In this document: positions 56,182 through 64,000 of the stretch, piece by piece | Layout: each line of letters starts with the position of its first letter | Position numbering within the stretch: position 1 is the first letter of the stretch | Assembly (NCBI RefSeq): GCF_019219075.1 | Contig: NZ_JAHUWJ010000019.1 | Location: forward strand, 1-64,000 | Length of the DNA stretch: 64,000 nt | DNA from: Chitinophaga sp. sic0106 | Lineage (GTDB): Bacteria; Bacteroidota; Bacteroidia; Chitinophagales; Chitinophagaceae | Reading direction: 5' to 3' | The notes under the pieces: generated by a model | What the model saw: only the letters and a program-made list of their open reading frames with translations | Database searches by the model: none | What the model was told of the DNA's origin: nothing | Translations under genes and position numbers: made by a program

Positions 56182-56222
56182 TTGAATCGCCCGCGCTGTC
56201 GGGCGATTCAATTATTTTCTTG
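56178..56222 (+). terminator. Terminator of the metallo-beta-lactamase gene
   Basis: AATTGAATCGCCCG and CGGGCGATTCAATT form a 14-bp stem around CGCTGT, followed by ATTTTCTT. The stem starts right at the stop codon. Confidence 0.85.
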
Positions 56223-56325
56223 TATTAGTAAACCCGAGGAAAGTCCAAGACAAAATGAACAATTTCTCCCAACACCGCATAAGGCCCTTTCTTTACCTAT
56301 AAGTATATTGTCATATCTACTTATG

Positions 56326-56544
56326 TTAAGGCAACTTTAGATTTCCCGTGGTTGCCACATTTTTAATGATCAATACTCCTTTTTCTACTGTAATCTCGAT
56401 GGGATCTCCGACATGAAACCCTGCTTTCTCCAACCACAATCCGCGAATGTTTAACCATGGGACATAACGACCACGCTTCCAGTAGTTTCTGAGCTCCTGG
56501 TATCTACCATGCAGCTTTCCACGTCTAATAAGTTTTTGATTCAT
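56326..56544 (-). CDS. SymE-like toxin (type I toxin-antitoxin family)
   Basis: This 72-residue basic protein has the SymE signature: VPWLNIRGLWLEKAGFHVGD followed by IEITVEKGVLIIKN, an AbrB-like beta-fold. In E. coli SymE is an SOS-induced toxin, reported to act on RNA or the nucleoid, and is silenced by an antisense RNA. A TATATTTG box on the minus strand at about 56576-56583 could be its -7 element, although the -33 spacing is poor. No antisense RNA can be identified by eye. It stands near other toxin-antitoxin genes and the CRISPR locus. Confidence 0.75.
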   Translation of the reverse strand: MNQKLIRRGKLHGRYQELRNYWKRGRYVPWLNIRGLWLEKAGFHVGDPIEITVEKGVLIIKNVATTGNLKLP

Positions 56545-56697
56545 GACAAAAATATTTTACTAACCGTATAAGTACCAAATATACCTTTTTAATACAATTA
56601 ATTAACATTTTTAGGGTTTTATTTTACCGAATACGTTTCATATTTTCGTTAAATCCTTTATTTATAAGGGTTTTATTAACCGTAAACATCTTATAAA

Positions 56698-57045
56698 ATG
56701 ATAACTTTTGGCAAAAAACTTAGAGAGTGTCGGGAAGCCAAAGGCTTTTCACAACAGGAGCTGGCTAAGCAGCTAGGCTCTGCGCACACTGTAATCGGAA
56801 GATATGAACGCGATGAAATGACACCCTCAATTGAGGTGGCTAAAAAGCTCGCTAAAATACTGGATACTACCGTTGGGTACCTTCTGGGAGAAGCAACTCA
56901 CAGTGACACATTTAAAGACCCTGCTATGCTGCAACGCCTAAACGAAATTAATTCCTTACCTGAGGAAGATAAGCGTTGCATTATCTATACTATCGATAGC
57001 CTACTACAGAATGCTAGGACCAAAAAAGCATTTACAAATAAGTAG
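56698..57045 (+). CDS. XRE-family transcriptional regulator
   Basis: This 115-residue protein starts with an XRE helix-turn-helix (about 5-62; GKKLRECREAKGFSQQELAK, HTVIGRYERDEMTPSIEVAK) and has a helical C-terminal part of about 45 residues for dimerisation. It is likely a repressor of its own operon. The next gene, for a two-helix membrane protein, begins immediately after its stop codon (TAGATG), so the pair is cotranscribed. Confidence 0.85.
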   Translation: MITFGKKLRECREAKGFSQQELAKQLGSAHTVIGRYERDEMTPSIEVAKKLAKILDTTVGYLLGEATHSDTFKDPAMLQRLNEINSLPEEDKRCIIYTIDSLLQNARTKKAFTNK

Positions 57046-57258
57046 ATGGAGTTCACTATTAAAATATTGCGAGTGATAAAGTCAAAACCAATATTTCATC
57101 TATTAGCCATGACAGTGCTCACAGCTGCACTCGGTATGATAGTTTATCGTACAACAGATAACGGCTCATTCTTCATTTCTTCATTACTATTTCTTATAGG
57201 TACAGCAGTGGGATTTGCTTCTGTTTATATGATATTAAAACTAATTGCGAAAAAATAA
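57046..57258 (+). CDS. Small two-helix membrane protein
   Basis: This 70-residue protein has two hydrophobic helices (about 18-34, HLLAMTVLTAALGMIVYR, and about 42-65) separated by a short polar loop, with a basic N-terminus and a KK tail. It shares its start with the preceding XRE gene's stop (zero spacing). The pairing of a regulator and a small membrane protein suggests a regulated small effector, but the family is not recognised. Its last codons overlap the 3' end of the candidate tracrRNA on the other strand. Confidence 0.6.
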   Translation: MEFTIKILRVIKSKPIFHLLAMTVLTAALGMIVYRTTDNGSFFISSLLFLIGTAVGFASVYMILKLIAKK

Positions 57259-57320
57259 CCAGGGAAGCTTCATTGCATTAAGGTTGCGAATTGGTTTCGA
57301 ATTCCCTTTTACAAGAGTAA
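57250..57320 (-). ncRNA. Candidate tracrRNA
   Basis: Read on the minus strand, 57312-57283 would pair with positions 1-30 of the plus-strand CRISPR repeat: 24 Watson-Crick pairs, 3 G-U pairs and 3 mismatches. The next bases form a small hairpin, CTTAATGCAATGAAG (57282-57268, one mismatch), at the place where tracrRNAs have their nexus. A run of six T ends the element at 57250, and an AACC/GGTT pair (57285-57282 with 57260-57257) may close it. The fit rests on hand alignment. A typical terminator hairpin is weak, and the element overlaps the end of the membrane-protein gene. It could be a degenerate tracrRNA, with the working copy beyond cas9. Confidence 0.5.
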
Positions 57321-57459
57321 ATCATAAGAAAGTCCCATTCCTGTGCCCGTGATTCAAAGTTGTAGGGGGAGATTTCACTATGCGTGAAAATTTGAAACTT
57401 GGTCAGGTAAATTGATAATGAGATTGGCAACATCTTTCATTCGTCTTATAAGGCAGGAA

Positions 57460-58011
57460 TTAAAATATTAATTCATTAGCTTTCAGTTTTTCCTTACCGA
57501 GTAACGTTATTGTAGTTTTAATCTTAGTCCTTTTTTCATCCGAAAGAAATCTTGGCACTAGGAAACTCACATCTATATCAAATAGAATACTAATCACGAT
57601 GAGATCTTGAAGTGTAAATGGCTTAATACCGTTGATTAGCTCTGACATATGAGTTTTACTTTTATGGCCGAGCAATAAGCCAAATTCCGCTTGTGTAAGG
57701 CTAAATTCTTTTAATTTTCTTTGAATAAGAACTTTCCTTTTTTGAAGAAATACCCTTTCGCTTTCAGCGATCTTTTCAGCCTTATCACTTTCCTGCATCT
57801 GCTCCCAGGTAACACTCTTTTCATCTTTCCAAACCCTGTTTTCATAGTCTTCAATCAAATCCCGGAGTTTTCTCCGTAGGCTTTTGAAGTAGGGATTTTC
57901 TTTTGCAAGCGTACGTAATTTACGATCAGCGATCATAGCGCGCTCATAGTCCAGCTCATTATTAATTGAGCCAGCTTCAATAAATTGCTCGATATCAAAA
58001 TGTGTTTTCAT
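57460..58011 (-). CDS. higA: HigA-type antitoxin with helix-turn-helix
   Basis: This 183-residue protein has a helical N-terminal half (about 1-100) and a C-terminal helix-turn-helix (about 103-155; LTQAEFGLLLGHKSKTHMSE). It resembles antitoxins of HigBA systems, where the DNA-binding domain represses the operon. The toxin gene overlaps its start by one base (TGATG). The orientation is opposite to the CRISPR array and the same as the cas genes. Confidence 0.8.
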   Translation of the reverse strand: MKTHFDIEQFIEAGSINNELDYERAMIADRKLRTLAKENPYFKSLRRKLRDLIEDYENRVWKDEKSVTWEQMQESDKAEKIAESERVFLQKRKVLIQRKLKEFSLTQAEFGLLLGHKSKTHMSELINGIKPFTLQDLIVISILFDIDVSFLVPRFLSDEKRTKIKTTITLLGKEKLKANELIF

Positions 58012-58352
58012 CAGTTTATATATTCCTTATTTCTAAGCCATTTCTCAATGGTCACCTTATTGTTCCTAAAGGTCCTTTCATATTCGTCATGCGTGCCCGC
58101 CCATATTATGGTGGCTTCTCCCTCCTCGTCAAAATCAATCAGCACAAACGTGCGATGAACGTGAATATTAAGAAAATAGAAGCCATCACTATGTACACAA
58201 TCAGCGTCCTTTCTAATCTCTGCCAACTTCGATGTCCTTGGATCAAACTGTTCCAGGTCTTCAACCAATTTATCAACAGCATCACAGAGTTTCCTATTTC
58301 CTTTGTTTTTTAATTTTAGCTTGATAAGTATTTTTTTGCCAAAGATTCTCAT
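58011..58352 (-). CDS. higB: HigB-type toxin
   Basis: From the ATG at 58352 this is a 113-residue protein (MRIFGKKILIKLKLKNKGN); a longer frame to 58418 would add 22 residues of poor quality that overlap a hairpin. The RelE-type pattern is seen in YFLNIHVHRTFVLIDFDEEG followed by TIIWAGTHDEYERTF, which is the HigB C-terminal motif. It would be an mRNA interferase inhibited by the downstream HigA. Stop and start overlap as TGATG, so translation is coupled. Confidence 0.82.
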   Translation of the reverse strand: MRIFGKKILIKLKLKNKGNRKLCDAVDKLVEDLEQFDPRTSKLAEIRKDADCVHSDGFYFLNIHVHRTFVLIDFDEEGEATIIWAGTHDEYERTFRNNKVTIEKWLRNKEYIN

Positions 58353-58416
58353 TTTGATATGGTTAAGGCTTGGAGTAAAACCGGCATTTCGCAATAAAAC
58401 TCCTATACGAATATAC

Positions 58417-58446
58417 AAAAAAGTTCTGAAAAAAACCGAACTTTTT
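58417..58446. terminator. Bidirectional hairpin upstream of higB
   Basis: AAAAAGTTC and GAACTTTTT pair around an 11-nt loop, with T-runs available on both strands. It lies between higB and the CRISPR array and could stop transcripts from either side. Confidence 0.55.
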
Positions 58447-58501
58447 GCATTGAATATTTTCTATCGATCCTATCGGTCGATGCAGGGAAATCATCAAATC
58501 G

Positions 58502-58536
58502 TTTCTTTCACTTTTTCTAATTCTTTTGTACATTAG
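58502..58536 (+). promoter_or_regulatory. Promoter-like sequence upstream of the CRISPR array
   Basis: TACATTAG at 58529-58536 resembles the -7 box, with TTTC at 58502-58505 as a weak -33 match. The T- and C-rich stretch between them is similar to the promoter-like half of the repeats. It lies 36 bp before the first, degenerate repeat and could start plus-strand array transcription. Confidence 0.4.
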
Positions 58537-58572
58537 TTTTATGCACCAGATCTAGCCTGATCAATTTACATC

Positions 58573-61170
58573 GGTTAAAATTGCTTGCGGATTTCTTTCT
58601 ATATTAGCAGAACACAACACAAAGTTCGGTCTTTCCCCTCCGTGGCGCCGTTGTGAATTGCTTTCAAATTTCTTTCTACCTTAGTAGAACACAACCCATC
58701 CTTAAGTAGTTGTGCGGAGGGTAGGGTTGTGAATTGCTTTCAAATTTCTTTCTACCTTAGTAGAACACAACGAATGGGATTGTATGGATCATGAACACGG
58801 TGTTGTGAATTGCTTTCAAATTTCTTTCTACCTTAGTAGAACACAACCCCGAAAGAGGAATACCGTGAAGGCAGAACGTTGTGAATTGCTTTCAAATTTC
58901 TTTCTACCTTAGTAGAACACAACAACATTCAAAGTGTCCTGGACTACCTCAATGTTGTGAATTGCTTTCAAATTTCTTTCTACCTTAGTAGAACACAACC
59001 CTGGAGAGATAAACCCTGCATACGTCTTTGTTGTGAATTGCTTTCAAATTTCTTTCTACCTTAGTAGAACACAACCGCAGAGCGCGCAGCTACACAGTAC
59101 TATTCGTTGTGAATTGCTTTCAAATTTCTTTCTACCTTAGTAGAACACAACTAGCTTGTATCTAACTGCGGATAAAAACGGGTTGTGAATTGCTTTCAAA
59201 TTTCTTTCTACCTTAGTAGAACACAACTTTGCTTTTTTTATTATCCGGACTGATAAGTTGTGAATTGCTTTCAAATTTCTTTCTACCTTAGTAGAACACA
59301 ACCCGCTGTTGCGCAGTTGCGTTCTTTGAACTGTTGTGAATTGCTTTCAAATTTCTTTCTACCTTAGTAGAACACAACTTGCAGCAGCCAGGCGCGCGCG
59401 CAAATCGTGTTGTGAATTGCTTTCAAATTTCTTTCTACCTTAGTAGAACACAACTAGAAAACCTGCACTTCCTTACTTCTGCACGTTGTGAATTGCTTTC
59501 AAATTTCTTTCTACCTTAGTAGAACACAACAGATATATCCTGGCTTACTACAGGTATACCGTTGTGAATTGCTTTCAAATTTCTTTCTACCTTAGTAGAA
59601 CACAACTGTTGCTGTAGCTGCTCGTCGTGTCATACGGTTGTGAATTGCTTTCAAATTTCTTTCTACCTTAGTAGAACACAACGATTAAAGTTGCCTTCTG
59701 GGTGGGTTATAGTTGTGAATTGCTTTCAAATTTCTTTCTACCTTAGTAGAACACAACAGTAGCCTTATTGATGATTACGGTGGTTAGTTGTGAATTGCTT
59801 TCAAATTTCTTTCTACCTTAGTAGAACACAACTGTTGCTGTAGCTGCTCGTCGTGTCATACGGTTGTGAATTGCTTTCAAATTTCTTTCTACCTTAGTAG
59901 AACACAACGATTAAAGTTGCCTTCTGGGTGGGTTATAGTTGTGAATTGCTTTCAAATTTCTTTCTACCTTAGTAGAACACAACAAGTTGGAAGCTGATTC
60001 AGAAGCTGATAAAGTTGTGAATTGCTTTCAAATTTCTTTCTACCTTAGTAGAACACAACGGCGTGGAGGGTATGAAGAACTCGCTGCGAGTTGTGAATTG
60101 CTTTCAAATTTCTTTCTACCTTAGTAGAACACAACGCGTTTCTTGAAAAGGCAATCGCATTTCTACCTTAGTAGAACACAACCTATCCGGTACCGGCTAG
60201 ACTTACGATATCGTTGTGAATTGCTTTCAAATTTCTTTCTACCTTAGTAGAACACAACGCCTGGATTTATAATTCTTCATCTCCGAAGGTTGTGAATTGC
60301 TTTCAAATTTCTTTCTACCTTAGTAGAACACAACTGGCAATTTTTGGGCTTTATGCAGCCATGGGTTGTGAATTGCTTTCAAATTTCTTTCTACCTTAGT
60401 AGAACACAACCAGTTAACTAAAATCAAACAGGACCAGCAGGTTGTGAATTGCTTTCAAATTTCTTTCTACCTTAGTAGAACACAACCAATGTTGTAAACT
60501 GGACCACCACCAACTAGTTGTGAATTGCTTTCAAATTTCTTTCTACCTTAGTAGAACACAACCGTTGAAATGTAATGAATGCGGGGATGATTGTTGTGAA
60601 TTGCTTTCAAATTTCTTTCTACCTTAGTAGAACACAACCCCCATCTACAACCCCCTCTTAATCGGACAGTTGTGAATTGCTTTCAAATTTCTTTCTACCT
60701 TAGTAGAACACAACGTCGTTTTTCAGCTGGCTACCGGCGGCGGTGTTGTGAATTGCTTTCAAATTTCTTTCTACCTTAGTAGAACACAACTCATATAAAG
60801 AGGCGGCGCTGAAAGAAGAAGTTGTGAATTGCTTTCAAATTTCTTTCTACCTTAGTAGAACACAACTAAATGACCGCGAAGGCGGTGTTCTGGCATGTTG
60901 TGAATTGCTTTCAAATTTCTTTCTACCTTAGTAGAACACAACCTCCAGTGTTATTATCAGTTACAAGAGAGTGTTGTGAATTGCTTTCAAATTTCTTTCT
61001 ACCTTAGTAGAACACAACGCAAATGACTTTAGAAATCCACTTGTATTAGTTGTGAATTGCTTTCAAATTTCTTTCTACCTTAGTAGAACACAACTTCTGC
61101 GCGGGAAAATATACACCAATTCCGGTTGTGAATTGCTTTCAAATTTCTTTCTACCTTAGTAGAACACAAC
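58573..61170 (+). CRISPR. Type II-C CRISPR array: 35 repeats, 34 spacers
   Basis: The repeat is 46 bp, GTTGTGAATTGCTTTCAAAT, then TTCTTTCTACCTTAGTAGAA, then CACAAC. Thirty-three copies are full-length and identical by eye, one is truncated (60160-60182) and one is degenerate at the left end (58573-58618). Spacers are 30 bp, with some of 29, one of 31 next to the degenerate repeat and one of 24 before the truncated repeat. Two neighbouring spacers (59607-59636 and 59683-59711) recur at 59833-59862 and 59909-59937. The strand is inferred as plus from the anti-repeat, the promoter-like box in the repeat and the terminator at 61173. The array ends 87 bp from cas2 and is convergent with the cas genes. 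Confidence 0.98.
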
Positions 61171-61172
61171 AG

Positions 61173-61216
61173 AAAACGTCCAAACCTTTACCCATAAAAG
61201 GTTTGGACGTTTTTTA
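61173..61216. terminator. Terminator at the cas-side end of the array
   Basis: A 17-bp perfect stem, arms AAAACGTCCAAACCTTT and AAAGGTTTGGACGTTTT, encloses ACCCATA and is followed by a T-run on the plus strand. It starts 3 bp after the last repeat, so it probably ends plus-strand array transcripts. It may also stop the cas operon from the other side. Confidence 0.8.
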
Positions 61217-61257
61217 ACTATAAAAAAAATGGCTTAAACATGCGAATACGGAGCCAT

Positions 61258-61614
61258 TTAGAACAATTCCAGTTGTTGTACCGTCTCCGGAGGCTTCACA
61301 CAACTCAGTCCAGAAAAAATTTCCATTTGTCCAAACTGCTTATCAGTCACCACCAAAATCCCTACGTGACCTTTGGGAGGAAGCATCAATTTCACTCTAC
61401 GGACATGAGTATCAGCGCTTTCCCGACTAGTACAATGACGCAGGTAAATGCTGAATTGAAACATAGAGAAGCCATCCTTTAGAATATTTTTCCTAAAAAG
61501 GGCATAATTCCGCCTCTCCTTTTTAGTTTCCATCGGTAAATCGAAAAAAACGAGCACCCACATAATCCGATATGCATTTAACCTGGTATTTAATTTATCA
61601 TTTGATATCTCCAT
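61258..61614 (-). CDS. cas2: CRISPR-associated endonuclease Cas2
   Basis: From the ATG at 61614 this is a 118-residue ferredoxin-fold protein; the start is preferred because NTRLNAYRIMWVLVFFDLP matches the usual start of type II-C Cas2. The Asp in VFFDLP is the conserved metal-site residue. FRKNILKDGFSMFQFSIYLRH and the C-terminal QQLELF are typical. It forms the spacer-integration complex with Cas1. It overlaps the end of cas1 by 17 bp, so the two are translated from one message. Confidence 0.95.
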   Translation of the reverse strand: MEISNDKLNTRLNAYRIMWVLVFFDLPMETKKERRNYALFRKNILKDGFSMFQFSIYLRHCTSRESADTHVRRVKLMLPPKGHVGILVVTDKQFGQMEIFSGLSCVKPPETVQQLELF

Positions 61615-62509
61615 CAGGAAAAACTGGATATAGAATTTTTCTAATGCTTCCGTCAAAACATTTCGCCAAACTTGCGGTCGTTTTTTGCACAGCCACGGCT
61701 AACGGACTAATACTTCCATCCAAACTAACATCCAAAACCGGAATTTCTAATAACGCGCGCTTTAAGTCTGGAGTAAGAATATGCGCAGGCTCGGTATCAC
61801 TATGCATCCTCAGTACCAACCGATCTACAAATGGCCGATATGGTTCCATCACATCATCTGCCAGACAATATGCATTGTATTGGTTTTTATGAAATATTCC
61901 CACAGTTGGCAGTAAGCCCGATCCCACTAAACACCTGGCCACCAATGCTCTCAATATCGCGTATCCGTAATTAAGCAGTGAATTTGGAGGGGGGCCAAGC
62001 CTGTCGCGATAAAATCCATTTTTTGAGCCAAATATATTTTTCCAATAAAAAGAGGCTGCCTTAGCTTCGATATTATCAGGATCTCCACTCTTTACTGATT
62101 TAGAATAATCCAATAATAATTTCCCTTCCACCAACTGCAGTTGTAAAAGGCAATACTGATTAAAAACCTTTGCAGAAACGGTTTGTTGCCATAATTGCTT
62201 TTTTAATGGCACCGTGGCTTCTAATTGGTGTCTGAATCTTTGACTCTGCAGCGTATGACCCTCCAGATTTAATAAAAGTCCGGCAGGATGATGGGAATGA
62301 TCACAGGTAATTAAGGCCACATTATGCAATAGCAACTTTGCAATTACTGCCTGTGTGATGGTTATCTGAGGATGATCCAAAATAACCACACCCAAATCTT
62401 CAATAACCGCTGTATGCTGCTCCCCTTTAGATACAAGTTCTATAATTAGCTGGTTATCCTTTGTCTTCAAATATGCAGGATTTCCAAAATATAGCGTACG
62501 CTTGATCAT
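61598..62509 (-). CDS. cas1: CRISPR-associated integrase Cas1, type II-C
   Basis: This 303-residue protein has the Cas1 fold, with an N-terminal beta-domain and a helical catalytic domain. Metal-ligand regions are visible: Glu in NIEAKAASFYWKNIFG, His in GIFHKNQYNAY and Asp/Glu in CLADDVMEPYRPF. It integrates new spacers at the array. The ATG at 62509 overlaps the cas9 stop codon as ATGA, and the end overlaps cas2, so the three genes form one operon. No cas4 or csn2 is seen, which indicates type II-C. Confidence 0.97.
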   Translation of the reverse strand: MIKRTLYFGNPAYLKTKDNQLIIELVSKGEQHTAVIEDLGVVILDHPQITITQAVIAKLLLHNVALITCDHSHHPAGLLLNLEGHTLQSQRFRHQLEATVPLKKQLWQQTVSAKVFNQYCLLQLQLVEGKLLLDYSKSVKSGDPDNIEAKAASFYWKNIFGSKNGFYRDRLGPPPNSLLNYGYAILRALVARCLVGSGLLPTVGIFHKNQYNAYCLADDVMEPYRPFVDRLVLRMHSDTEPAHILTPDLKRALLEIPVLDVSLDGSISPLAVAVQKTTASLAKCFDGSIRKILYPVFPDGDIK

Positions 62510-64000
62510 AATAAAGGACGATTACCTTCTGAAATAATTGATTTTGTTGCAATATCAACTCCTCCCAATCTATTCACATTCAGCTTTATACAACAAGACT
62601 TTATTTGAAGCCCATCCAGCGACCTCTCACTCTTATTATTACTACCCATTTCATTCTTATCTATCTCCTTCGCATAATAATGGGGAACAAAATGTGCCTC
62701 TTTATCTGTGCAACTTACAAACCTGTAAATACGGTCATACTGTGAAGCGCATAATCCGAATTTATCGAAAGGTACACCGGATTGCAGCTCTTCAGGGGTC
62801 GGTACATAAACCAAATCATTAGGCGTCAGACTCATTACTAACCGATTACCGTTTGCATCAGTATCTGGTACAGGGTTTAAACCCAACTTCATTCTCTCAA
62901 TCACCTCACTGAGGGGGATGGTTATATAATTTCTCTTCCCATCAGGGAGAAGATAGATACCAAAGTATAAGTTCGTGCCCTTTCCTGATTGAACATATTT
63001 CCCTCCTTTTGCACCGGTACTCCCTAATACATACTTGCTCCCTCTAGCCTCAAATATCCTAACCTTGTGAATTGGCTGATGAAATTTGCCATTGTTTAAC
63101 TCATGAATGTTGCTGTTGAGTTGATTCATACCCTCAATTGAAAATGCTATCTCCGGATGCTGAATAAGTTTACCATCAATAGTTTCATCAAATCGCTTTA
63201 AGTGATTTCGGAGTATCTGCTGAATACCAGTATCAGTAACCTGATCCACATTTTTGATGGTAAAGGCTTCGGTTATTGCCAGTCTACGTGCAGTATGCTC
63301 TCCTCGCCCTGTCTCATCCACCTCCCAATAATAAACCTCCACTTTTTTAGTATCCTTATCTACAGCCAATAATTGCTTTTGAATATTTTTCTTATCAAGA
63401 CCAGCTTTTACCATCTCCTTAATCCTGGTACGTAAACCGTTATCCACAATCATATCCAGATCACCAATGGCAGTTAACAAACTTACCAGCTTCTTACGTT
63501 TAAATTTTACTATACCATAAATCGTATCCTGATGCAACGGCTTCCTCACTGCCCAATGATCCCCACTAGTTTGGCGAACTTTGACTTTTTCCAACTTACC
63601 GTCCTTACCTGTTTGATATTTGCTGTATCTGTTTACAGTTCTATTAATTACCCGATTTGATTGTCTGAAGCTTACAATAATATTCTTCAGTGCTGCAGCT
63701 ACATCTTGTGTAAAGGACTCCCAAGGCTTTATAAATTCCCAGGAGTATCCACCTTCCCCATCACTATTGTTCTTCTTGAAGCACAATTTTTGGCGCAGAT
63801 CATAACGCTTGGCTTGTTTTTCCTCTTTGCTTGCTTTGCCCAGTGCCGTAGCGTTATTAAGGTAATTAATATGATCGCGGGAAGTGCAGGCAATGACAAT
63901 AGCATCCAAAGCATGGTGACGATGATCAATGCGTTTTTTACTAAAGCCCGCCTGCAATACAAATGGGACTTCAGGCAGGAATTTCCCTGTACGTGCGTTA
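62506..64000 (-). CDS. cas9: Cas9 (C-terminal part), truncated by window edge
   Basis: About 497 C-terminal residues are visible, and the frame stays open to the window edge. The RuvC-III motif KKRIDHRHHALDAIVIA is near the start of the visible part. Upstream codons (KFLPEVPFVLQAGF) are typical of Cas9 just before it. The remaining C-terminal region would hold the PAM-interacting domain. The HNH domain, bridge helix and RuvC-I lie outside the window. Cas9 cuts target DNA guided by crRNA and tracrRNA. It is the first of the cas9-cas1-cas2 operon and overlaps cas1 by 4 bp. Confidence 0.97.
   Translation of the reverse strand, partial: NARTGKFLPEVPFVLQAGFSKKRIDHRHHALDAIVIACTSRDHINYLNNATALGKASKEEKQAKRYDLRQKLCFKKNNSDGEGGYSWEFIKPWESFTQDVAAALKNIIVSFRQSNRVINRTVNRYSKYQTGKDGKLEKVKVRQTSGDHWAVRKPLHQDTIYGIVKFKRKKLVSLLTAIGDLDMIVDNGLRTRIKEMVKAGLDKKNIQKQLLAVDKDTKKVEVYYWEVDETGRGEHTARRLAITEAFTIKNVDQVTDTGIQQILRNHLKRFDETIDGKLIQHPEIAFSIEGMNQLNSNIHELNNGKFHQPIHKVRIFEARGSKYVLGSTGAKGGKYVQSGKGTNLYFGIYLLPDGKRNYITIPLSEVIERMKLGLNPVPDTDANGNRLVMSLTPNDLVYVPTPEELQSGVPFDKFGLCASQYDRIYRFVSCTDKEAHFVPHYYAKEIDKNEMGSNNKSERSLDGLQIKSCCIKLNVNRLGGVDIATKSIISEGNRPLL

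Noticed and set aside
58573..58618. The degenerate repeat as the tracrRNA anti-repeat
   Set aside because: Pairing with the repeat's 5' part is much poorer than at 57283-57312 (about nine continuous pairs, several non-wobble mismatches), and no nexus-like hairpin follows it on the minus strand.
62538..62822. 94-codon plus-strand frame inside cas9
   Set aside because: Antisense to the cas9 C-terminal region, with no independent support.

Overview
The window looks like a chromosomal segment of a soil-type Bacteroidota, most likely a Chitinophaga-like member of the Chitinophagaceae. The basis is three SusC/SusD pairs plus another TonB-dependent receptor, an ECF sigma/FecR pair, a DUF5689 lipoprotein, promoter-like sites of the TAnnTTTG/TAnnTTAG kind, few recognisable Shine-Dalgarno sequences, and a type II-C CRISPR-Cas locus with 46-bp repeats of the Bacteroidota kind. 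No tRNA or rRNA gene was recognised.

Layout. 1-1084: the 5' end of a group II intron (minus strand, cut by the window edge) and a long non-coding stretch. 1085-13170: metabolic and envelope genes: YitT membrane protein, GH5-like lipoprotein, HGSNAT-like acyltransferase, an SDR lacking its catalytic Tyr/Lys, lutABC lactate oxidation genes, a frameshifted small gene, a GH105 hydrolase behind a LacI-type operator, an amidase, a DJ-1/PfpI protein and an aldo/keto reductase. 13171-20849: small hypotheticals, an ADP-ribosylglycohydrolase whose 3' end has been copied three times downstream, DUF6515 and TPM-domain proteins, a VOC protein and a DUF5710 protein. 20901-28223: ECF sigma, FecR anti-sigma, STN-containing SusC and SusD, forming a cell-surface signalling and uptake locus. 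28468-29169: higBA. 29253-37421: exonuclease/phosphatase-family protein, coiled-coil surface protein, and a four-gene signalling operon (response regulator, REC-kinase, CHASE3-GAF-kinase-REC3, CheR). 37640-38077: a dead tyrosine phosphatase. 38737-45502: second SusCD pair and an unknown lipoprotein, more AT-rich. 45806-52082: third SusCD pair with a DUF5689 protein. 52143-52440: a 63-bp tandem repeat. 52648-56181: TonB receptor and a GOB-like subclass B3 metallo-beta-lactamase. 56326-58352: SymE-like toxin, XRE regulator with a small membrane protein, and a second higBA. 58573-64000: CRISPR array, then cas2, cas1 and the C-terminal part of cas9 on the minus strand.

The most interesting part is the CRISPR region. 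A 71-nt minus-strand element at 57250-57320, beyond the higBA module and 1.3 kb from the array, contains a 30-nt stretch that would pair with the 5' part of the plus-strand repeat with 24 Watson-Crick pairs, 3 G-U pairs and 3 mismatches. It is followed by a small hairpin and a T-run, so it is a candidate tracrRNA. The 3' half of the CRISPR repeat also matches the region just upstream of the ECF sigma gene at 26 of 27 positions and contains a TACCTTAG box. Together these suggest that each repeat carries a Bacteroidota promoter and that the array is read on the plus strand, towards cas2. The array also shows a duplicated spacer block and one truncated repeat.
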